From Clostridia bacterium (GTDB taxonomy: Bacteria > Bacillota > Clostridia > HGM11327), in assembly GCA_017935525.1 (NCBI GenBank), contig JAGBHJ010000064.1, positions 1-10,575 on the forward strand: a stretch of 10,575 bases of DNA. The letters run 5' to 3'. Positions within the stretch are counted from its first letter, which is position 1. Each line of letters opens with the position of its first letter. Below the pieces are notes generated by a model that saw only the letters and a list, made by a program, of their open reading frames with translations, had not been told where the DNA came from and did no database searches. Positions 6,227 to 10,575 of this stretch are shown here, piece after piece. Made by a program: the position numbers and the translations under genes.

Positions 6227-6279
6227 CGTAAAATAAATCCGAAGGTTCAAAGAGTGAATTATTCGGAGAGTTACGAAAG
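6227..6279 (+). promoter_or_regulatory. 5'-terminal stem-loop in the purine permease leader
   Basis: Nested complementary arms are CGTAA with TTACG (outer), TCCGAA with TTCGGA (middle) and TTCA with TGAA closing an AAGAG loop. The outer arm starts at the predicted first transcribed bases. The arms stack into one long hairpin with small internal loops, ending just before the AAAGGATGGAG ribosome binding region. It does not contain the three-way-junction core of the purine riboswitch often found before such permeases. Confidence 0.6.
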
Positions 6280-6290
6280 GATGGAGTTGT

Positions 6291-7631
6291 ATGTTTAAGT
6301 TAAAAGAACATAACACGACCGTAAGAGCCGAGATCATCGGCGGTTTGACAACATTCTTTGCCATGTCTTACATCATTTTCGTTAACCCGGGAATGCTTTC
6401 CGAGGCAGGCATGAATCCAGTTGGCGTAGCAATGGCTACATGTATTTCTGCAGCAGTTGGCTGTATTTTGACAGCTTTTCTTGCTAACGTTCCCTTCGCA
6501 CAGGCTCCTGGTATGGGTCTTAACGCATTCTTTACCTATACTTGCTGTTTTGCTATGGGTTACACATGGCAGCAGAGCTTGACGATAGTCCTCATTTCAG
6601 GTGTGATCTTCCTTATCGTTGCGCTTTCTCCTCTCAGAAAGATGCTTATCAACGCTATTCCGAAGAACCTGAAGTCCGCTATCAGTGCAGGTATCGGTCT
6701 GTTTATCACATTGATCGGTCTTAAGAATTCCGGTGTTATCAACTTTAACGCAGGTCTCCCTGCTCTTGGTGATATCACATCCGGTGCAGTTCTCCTGACC
6801 ATCATCGGTATCATCATTACTGCAGTATTCCTTGCTTTCAAGCTTAAGGGTGCTCTTTTCCTCGGTATCATCGCTACTGCTGTTATCGGCCTTGTTCCTA
6901 CGGTTCTTGGCTCCGATTTCTTCGGCACATTCGTTGTTGAGGGTAGCATTTACGACATCAAGAATCTTGCAGGTATTGCAGACGTTGCATTCAAGTTTGA
7001 CTTTGGCGGTCTCATGAGCCACGGCTTGTTGCCTCTCTTGACAGCTATCGTTTCCTTCACATTGGTTGACTGCTTTGACACTGTTGGTACTCTTATCGGT
7101 ACAGCAGGCAACGCAGGTATGCTTGATGAGAAGGGCGAGCTCCACAATGGCGACAAGGCTCTTATCGCAGACGCAGTTGCTACTTGCGTAGGTGCTTGCT
7201 TGGGTACATCCACAGTTACAACATTCGTTGAGTCCTCCTCCGGTATCGGCGCAGGCGCAAAGACAGGTCTTTCTTCTTTGGTTGTAGCAGTGCTGTTTAT
7301 CTTGTCCATATTTATTGCTCCTATTTTTAGTGTTCTTGCCGGCAACAGCTGGTTCCTCTTCGGTATCACATCACCTGCTCTTGTTATTGTTGGTGTATTG
7401 ATGATGAAGGGCGTTAAGGACATCGATTGGAACGACATGGAAGAAGCTATTCCTTCATTCCTTACAGTTGCTATGATGCCTTTCGCATACAGCATCTCCG
7501 AGGGTATCGCATTTGGCTTTATCTCTTACACACTCATCAAGGTGCTTAAGGGTAAGTTCAAGCAGGTTCCCGTATTGCTCTACATTTTGAGCGTTCTGTT
7601 TATCGTAAAGTATATCCTTGCAGGACTTTAA
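6291..7631 (+). CDS. guanine/hypoxanthine permease, PbuG/AzgA type (NCS2-related)
   Basis: A 446-residue polytopic membrane protein that should import purine bases (hypoxanthine, guanine or adenine) with protons. Family signatures appear in order: TTVRAEIIGGLTTFFAMSYI and IFVNPGML near the N-terminus, PFAQAPGMGLNAFF (about 68-81), DCFDTVGTLIG about midway, then LGTSTVTTFVESSSGIGAGA, followed by hydrophobic segments to the C-terminus. Length fits the usual 430-450. These motifs mark the AzgA/PbuG branch rather than classical uracil/xanthine NCS2 carriers; the exact base is not decided by sequence. Codon use (frequent CTT, GGT, ACA, ATC) differs from its neighbours and suggests high expression. 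It has its own promoter, a hairpin leader and a strong terminator, so it is monocistronic. Confidence 0.93.
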   Translation: MFKLKEHNTTVRAEIIGGLTTFFAMSYIIFVNPGMLSEAGMNPVGVAMATCISAAVGCILTAFLANVPFAQAPGMGLNAFFTYTCCFAMGYTWQQSLTIVLISGVIFLIVALSPLRKMLINAIPKNLKSAISAGIGLFITLIGLKNSGVINFNAGLPALGDITSGAVLLTIIGIIITAVFLAFKLKGALFLGIIATAVIGLVPTVLGSDFFGTFVVEGSIYDIKNLAGIADVAFKFDFGGLMSHGLLPLLTAIVSFTLVDCFDTVGTLIGTAGNAGMLDEKGELHNGDKALIADAVATCVGACLGTSTVTTFVESSSGIGAGAKTGLSSLVVAVLFILSIFIAPIFSVLAGNSWFLFGITSPALVIVGVLMMKGVKDIDWNDMEEAIPSFLTVAMMPFAYSISEGIAFGFISYTLIKVLKGKFKQVPVLLYILSVLFIVKYILAGL

Positions 7632-7664
7632 TTCTTACGGTATAACATAGATCTGTTGGATCAT

Positions 7665-7719
7665 AAAGCACTTGCGGCAGAGGACGGTATCCTTTGCTGC
7701 GGGTGCTTTTTTCTTTTTT
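7665..7719 (+). terminator. intrinsic terminator after the purine permease gene
   Basis: AAAGCAC (7665-7671) pairs with GTGCTTT (7703-7709). Inner pairings GCGGCA with TGCTGC and AGGA with TCCT extend the stem, and a T-rich tail (TTTTTTCTTTTTT) follows. It lies about 35 bp after the stop codon. Confidence 0.92.
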
Positions 7720-7823
7720 GATAAGAATTGGGCACAAAACACAACTATATGGACAAAAAACTGTCTAATTGGATAAAAATATCAATATCTTGTGTCTAAA
7801 CTGTAAATTTTTAAAAATACTAC

Positions 7824-7852
7824 TGTACATTTTGTGCGATGTATGGTATAAT
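7824..7852 (+). promoter_or_regulatory. sigma-A promoter (extended -10) of the PrsA-like lipoprotein gene
   Basis: TGTACA (7824-7829), a 17-bp spacer and TATAAT (7847-7852) preceded by TGG, an extended -10. Predicted initiation is around 7859. Between the previous terminator and this promoter (7720-7823) the DNA is AT-rich and I see no gene there. Confidence 0.72.
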
Positions 7853-7854
7853 AT

Positions 7855-7978
7855 ACACGTTGCTCTTTGCAGGGGCAAAAAACGTGTTGCAAAAGGGTTT
7901 TTCCCCTTGGCATACGATCACAGCGCTTGGTGCGGCAAATACAGTCTGCCGAGTGCAGGATACCGTAAGGATAGAACT
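7855..7978 (+). promoter_or_regulatory. structured leader of the PrsA-like gene
   Basis: A 5' untranslated region of about 120 bases with several inverted repeats: ACACGT (7855-7860) with ACGTGT (7882-7887), TTTGC with GCAAA (7866-7879), and CGGCA (7933-7937) with TGCCG (7947-7951). An alternative pairing joins AGGGG-C-AAAAA (7871-7881) to TTTTTCCCCT (7898-7907) and excludes the first two. The ribosome binding region CGTAAGG (7964-7970) could pair with CCT/TACG (7905-7907, 7913-7916). No named riboswitch class is recognised. Confidence 0.4.
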
Positions 7979-8983
7979 ATGAAAAAACTAACTGCATTTA
8001 TTTTGACCGTTGCCGTTATGCTGACGTGCTTTGCAGGCTGTACCAAAAAGATGACCGTACAGTCCTTGTACATAGGTGGGGAGTATGTTCCCGTGGAGAC
8101 CTTGATGACCATTGACGGTGCTGAACTGACTCTGTTTGAATACAGATATTATTTTGCAAAGGCAAAGGCATCCATTGACGGCGGAGATGATTCCTATTGG
8201 GTGACCAATGAGGATGCAAGGCAGGAGCTGCTGGAAACCACGCTTGAACTGGTGAGATATGAGTTTGCCAAGGAAAAACTTTACGGCGATCTGGGCTTTA
8301 AGATCACAAGAGATATGTGGAAGTCCATCGATGCTTATATCAAGGCGTACAGATCATCAATGACGGATGACCAGTGGGCAGAGATACTGGAAAAGTCTTA
8401 TCTGGATGAGGCTTTGTTCAGACGTATGAACGCAAAGAATGCTTACGATCCCGAGCTTTCCGATTATTATTTCGGTGTAGGCGGGCAGATAAAGCTCAAG
8501 CTGGCGGATATTCTTGAGTACATGCAGGAGGAGTATTATCATTACAAGTACGTCTGCATCAGAAAGGATTACGACGGCACTACGGTTAATTTGGACCTTA
8601 TAAACGATATACAGGAAAGAGCAGCAAAGGGCGAGGATTTTGACGCACTTATGAAGGCATATTCCAGAGATTATGCGACCAACGCTACAAAGAACGGCAA
8701 TTATTCACCCGTTGACGGTGAGAATTCCGTAATAATAGCCGTACTGGCAGCGCTTGAGGAGGGCGAGGTCAGCGACGTGGTAGAATTTGAGGGCTCGTAT
8801 TACGTTTACAAGAAGCTTCCTATTGTGGAAAAGGATGCTCAGACGGATTACGACGTATTCAAGGCTCAGTACATTTCAGATTACATAGACGGTGTTATCA
8901 ACGAGATCATTGAGCAGCAAGATATTGATATAGTTTCCAAATACTACGAGGATATCTCCGTAGAAACATTACTTTGGAAGTGA
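7979..8983 (+). CDS. PrsA/parvulin-type peptidyl-prolyl isomerase lipoprotein
   Basis: A 334-residue lipoprotein. The N-terminus MKKLTAFILTVAVMLTCFAGC is a lipoprotein signal with modified Cys21. The middle is helical and charged like a SurA/PrsA chaperone region. A C-terminal part from about 220 contains EEYYHYKYVCIRK, AKGEDFDALMKAYSRDYAT, GNYSPVDG, AALEEGEVSDVVEFEGSYYV and YKKLPI. That is the order of a rotamase (PpiC) domain, though diverged, so isomerase activity is uncertain. PrsA-like proteins help secreted proteins fold outside the membrane. The frame is open back to 7769, but the ATG at 7979 has AAGGA seven bases upstream, sits behind a good promoter and gives a proper signal peptide. 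It is flanked by terminators on both sides, so it is a single-gene unit. Confidence 0.82.
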   Translation: MKKLTAFILTVAVMLTCFAGCTKKMTVQSLYIGGEYVPVETLMTIDGAELTLFEYRYYFAKAKASIDGGDDSYWVTNEDARQELLETTLELVRYEFAKEKLYGDLGFKITRDMWKSIDAYIKAYRSSMTDDQWAEILEKSYLDEALFRRMNAKNAYDPELSDYYFGVGGQIKLKLADILEYMQEEYYHYKYVCIRKDYDGTTVNLDLINDIQERAAKGEDFDALMKAYSRDYATNATKNGNYSPVDGENSVIIAVLAALEEGEVSDVVEFEGSYYVYKKLPIVEKDAQTDYDVFKAQYISDYIDGVINEIIEQQDIDIVSKYYEDISVETLLWK

Positions 8984-8988
8984 GCTTC

Positions 8989-9027
8989 ATTGCGTATAAA
9001 TAAATTATATTTATACGCAATTTTTTT
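8989..9027 (+). terminator. intrinsic terminator after the PrsA-like gene
   Basis: A perfect 13-bp stem (ATTGCGTATAAAT, 8989-9001, against ATTTATACGCAAT, 9009-9021) with a 7-base loop runs into seven T residues. It starts 5 bp after the stop codon. Its mirrored half offers an A-tract on the other strand but no gene there needs it. Confidence 0.9.
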
Positions 9028-9038
9028 GATGATCCGCA

Positions 9039-9045
9039 CATACTA
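9039..9045 (+). promoter_or_regulatory. candidate forespore-type (sigma-G/F) -10 element before gpr
   Basis: CATACTA matches the CATnnTA -10 pattern of sigma-G promoters and lies 20 bp before the gpr start codon. The -35 region at the right distance (GCAAT within the preceding terminator arm) matches the G-C-A start of the consensus only. gpr is a known forespore gene, which makes the location sensible. Confidence 0.35.
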
Positions 9046-9065
9046 AAATAAAAAAGGATTTTTGT

Positions 9066-9926
9066 ATGATGGATCAGACAACAAGAACGGACCTTGCGAT
9101 TGAACGTATGCCCTCGGGCAGAATGGCAAAAAAGCTGGACGGAGCAGACGTTGAGGTGGAGCATACGGATGGGTGTAAGGTTACTGACGTAGACATAAGG
9201 GACGACAGAGCAGTAAAAGCCATCGGTAAACCAATAGGCAGGTATATTACCGTGGAGCCTCAATGGACAACGTCTGAGGCAAGCATAGCCCACGTGCTGG
9301 GCGCACAGATAAAAAAGCTTCTGGGCAGCTGCAGCAGCGTGCTTGTGGCAGGGCTTGGAAACAGACAGATAACCCCGGACTCGATCGGGGCAAGGGTCGT
9401 GGATGGCATAGAGGTCACCAGAGTGCTGTACGATAGCGTTGGCATGGATGCAAGGGTGGAGGTATCTGCCGTGGCGACGGGCGTGCTGGGTGACACAGGT
9501 ATCGAAACGCTGGAGATACTGGCGGGCATTTGCGACAGGGTGCAGCCCGAGGCGGTGATAGCGGTGGACGCCCTTTGTGCGAGGGATGTGGAGAGAATAT
9601 CCAACACCTTTCAGCTGACGGATACGGGGATCTCTCCCGGAGCAGGCGTTGGCAATTTGAGGAAAAGGATAGACCGAGAGACTCTTGGTAGGACTGTTAT
9701 CGGCATAGGTGTCCCTACTGTGGTTTACGCAGGGACTGTGTGCCGCAATATGCTGGAAAAGCTGACTGATGACAGCGATGCCATCGGCAAGATAATAGAA
9801 GAAGCAACGGGGGACGCCATCGGTGAGCTGGTGGTTACTCCAAAGGACATAGATGCCCAGGCGGAGAGAGCAGCAAGGATCATTTCTGCCGCTTTGAATG
9901 AGGCATTTGACGTCGATGAATTATGA
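9066..9926 (+). CDS. gpr: GPR endopeptidase (germination protease)
   Basis: A 286-residue protein. GPR is made as a zymogen in the forespore and degrades small acid-soluble spore proteins during germination. Signatures: RTDLAIE at the start (residues 7-13), VLVAGLGNRQITPDSIG with Asp105, GVLGDTGIETLEIL, VIAVDALCARD with Asp168, and DTGISPGAGVGNLRKRID. The two aspartates in TPD and VDAL correspond to the essential Asp pair described for Bacillus GPR. It is shorter than the roughly 370-residue Bacillus enzyme and has only six residues before RTDLA, so the inhibitory propeptide is very short. The start has two consecutive ATGs (9066 and 9069); AAAGGA seven bases before the first supports 9066. 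folC follows 14 bp later. Confidence 0.94.
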   Translation: MMDQTTRTDLAIERMPSGRMAKKLDGADVEVEHTDGCKVTDVDIRDDRAVKAIGKPIGRYITVEPQWTTSEASIAHVLGAQIKKLLGSCSSVLVAGLGNRQITPDSIGARVVDGIEVTRVLYDSVGMDARVEVSAVATGVLGDTGIETLEILAGICDRVQPEAVIAVDALCARDVERISNTFQLTDTGISPGAGVGNLRKRIDRETLGRTVIGIGVPTVVYAGTVCRNMLEKLTDDSDAIGKIIEEATGDAIGELVVTPKDIDAQAERAARIISAALNEAFDVDEL

Positions 9927-9940
9927 AAGGGAGAGAAAGC

Positions 9941-10575
9941 ATGATGACGTATAATGAGGCTTTGGCGTTTATTAAGAGTACGGGAAAATTTGGCTCGCGC
10001 CCCGGGCTGGAGGTTATTTCCGCATTGCTGAAAAAGATGGGCGATCCGCAGAATAACGTTAAGTGTGTGCACATAGCGGGAACAAACGGAAAAGGCTCAA
10101 CCTCTGCGTATATTGCATCCGTAATGAGGCAGGCGGGGTACCGCACGGGTATGTTTACGTCACCGCCCATAATGGATGAGACGGAAAGGATCCAGCTGAA
10201 CGGACAGTATATTGACAAGGCTGAATTTGCCGAGATAACCGAATTTGTTAAGGCTGCGGCGGATAAGGTGGAGGCTGACGGACTGCACTACCCAACGGAG
10301 TTTGAGCTGTTTACGGCGGTTGCCTTTGAGTATTTCTCCAGAAAAAACGTGGATATCGCCGTGCTGGAAACGGGCATGGGCGGCAGGCTGGATGCGACCA
10401 ACGTTTGCAAACCGATAGTTTGCATTATTACCGCAATGGGACTTGACCATACCCAGTATCTGGGCGATACTATTGAAAAGATCGCCGCAGAAAAGGCGGG
10501 CATAATAAAGGAGAATACCCCAGTGGTGCTCTATCCTGAGCAGGAGCCGGGCGCAAGGGCTGTGGTAAAGAGTAT
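9941..10575 (+). CDS. folC: bifunctional folylpolyglutamate/dihydrofolate synthase, N-terminal part
   Basis: Partial gene: 211 complete codons before the right edge. FolC adds glutamate to folates, and often also makes dihydrofolate from dihydropteroate. Visible motifs: CVHIAGTNGKGSTSAYIA with the ATP-binding GTNGKGS loop (47-53), TSPPIMDETERIQLNG, VLETGMGGRLDATN (142-154), and MGLDHTQYLGDTIEKIAAEK followed by AGIIK. These follow the Mur-ligase/FolC order. AAAGGGAG lies seven bases before the first of two ATGs. The 14-bp gap to gpr and absence of a terminator imply cotranscription. The substrate-loop motif reads SPP where FolC usually has SPH. Confidence 0.94.
   Translation, partial: MMTYNEALAFIKSTGKFGSRPGLEVISALLKKMGDPQNNVKCVHIAGTNGKGSTSAYIASVMRQAGYRTGMFTSPPIMDETERIQLNGQYIDKAEFAEITEFVKAAADKVEADGLHYPTEFELFTAVAFEYFSRKNVDIAVLETGMGGRLDATNVCKPIVCIITAMGLDHTQYLGDTIEKIAAEKAGIIKENTPVVLYPEQEPGARAVVKS

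Noticed and set aside
6221..6290. Guanine (purine) riboswitch before the permease
   Set aside because: The three-way junction with P2/P3 kissing loops and conserved junction bases is missing; only one nested hairpin is present.
6560..7495. Long minus-strand frames within the permease gene
   Set aside because: Antisense shadows produced by strong codon bias of the permease; no start signals or motifs.
7769..7978. Longer N-terminus for the PrsA-like lipoprotein starting at 7769
   Set aside because: It would include the promoter and leader in the coding region and destroy the lipoprotein signal; the ATG at 7979 has a proper ribosome binding site.
7855..7978. Cyclic di-GMP riboswitch in the PrsA-like leader
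   Set aside because: AGGGGCAAA superficially resembles part of the class I motif, but the second conserved block (GGACGCAAAG) is absent.
1..10575. CRISPR array, insertion sequence, phage or defence island
   Set aside because: No spaced repeats, transposase, integrase, restriction or toxin-antitoxin genes are visible; the genes are mostly chromosomal core types.

Overview
The window suggests an endospore-forming member of the Firmicutes, probably class Clostridia. Four recognisable sporulation or germination genes support this: spoIID, a spoIIQ-type LytM gene, spoIIID and gpr. The rest of the content fits: AAAGGAG-type ribosome binding sites, sigma-A-like promoters, lipoproteins with short lipoboxes, and a guanine/hypoxanthine permease of the PbuG/AzgA type. 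The zinc-ligand-complete SpoIIQ and the short GPR resemble clostridial rather than Bacillus versions. The sequence alone does not allow a genus call.

The left 6.07 kb is read entirely from the minus strand. In transcription order it holds spoIID (6069-4957), spoIIQ-like (4805-4014) and spoIIID (3934-3689), which ends in a clear intrinsic terminator. Next comes an RCC1-repeat lipoprotein with its own promoter (3513-2281). Last is a tightly packed group of four: a VOC/glyoxalase-fold protein with unusual Cys/His-rich tails (2160-1606), a four-helix membrane protein resembling DUF1189 (1587-778), a short NfeD protein starting at TTG (770-297) and the start of an SPFH/stomatin gene (262 to beyond the left edge).

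A divergent intergenic region (6070-6290) separates this block from the plus-strand right side. The right side holds a PbuG/AzgA-type purine permease with a near-ideal promoter and a 5'-terminal hairpin leader, then a terminator. A PrsA/parvulin-type lipoprotein with a structured ~120-nt leader and its own terminator follows. Last come gpr and the start of folC, 14 bp apart and probably cotranscribed.

Functionally, SpoIID and SpoIIQ act on opposite membranes during forespore engulfment, SpoIIID is the mother-cell regulator of the sigma-E programme, and GPR degrades small acid-soluble proteins on germination. The NfeD/SPFH/membrane-protein set looks like a membrane-microdomain operon. I found no complete novel defence or mobile system, CRISPR array, insertion sequence, tRNA or rRNA. 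The least ordinary items are the VOC protein with 18 cysteines, the RCC1 propeller lipoprotein with a duplicated start region, and the two structured leaders.
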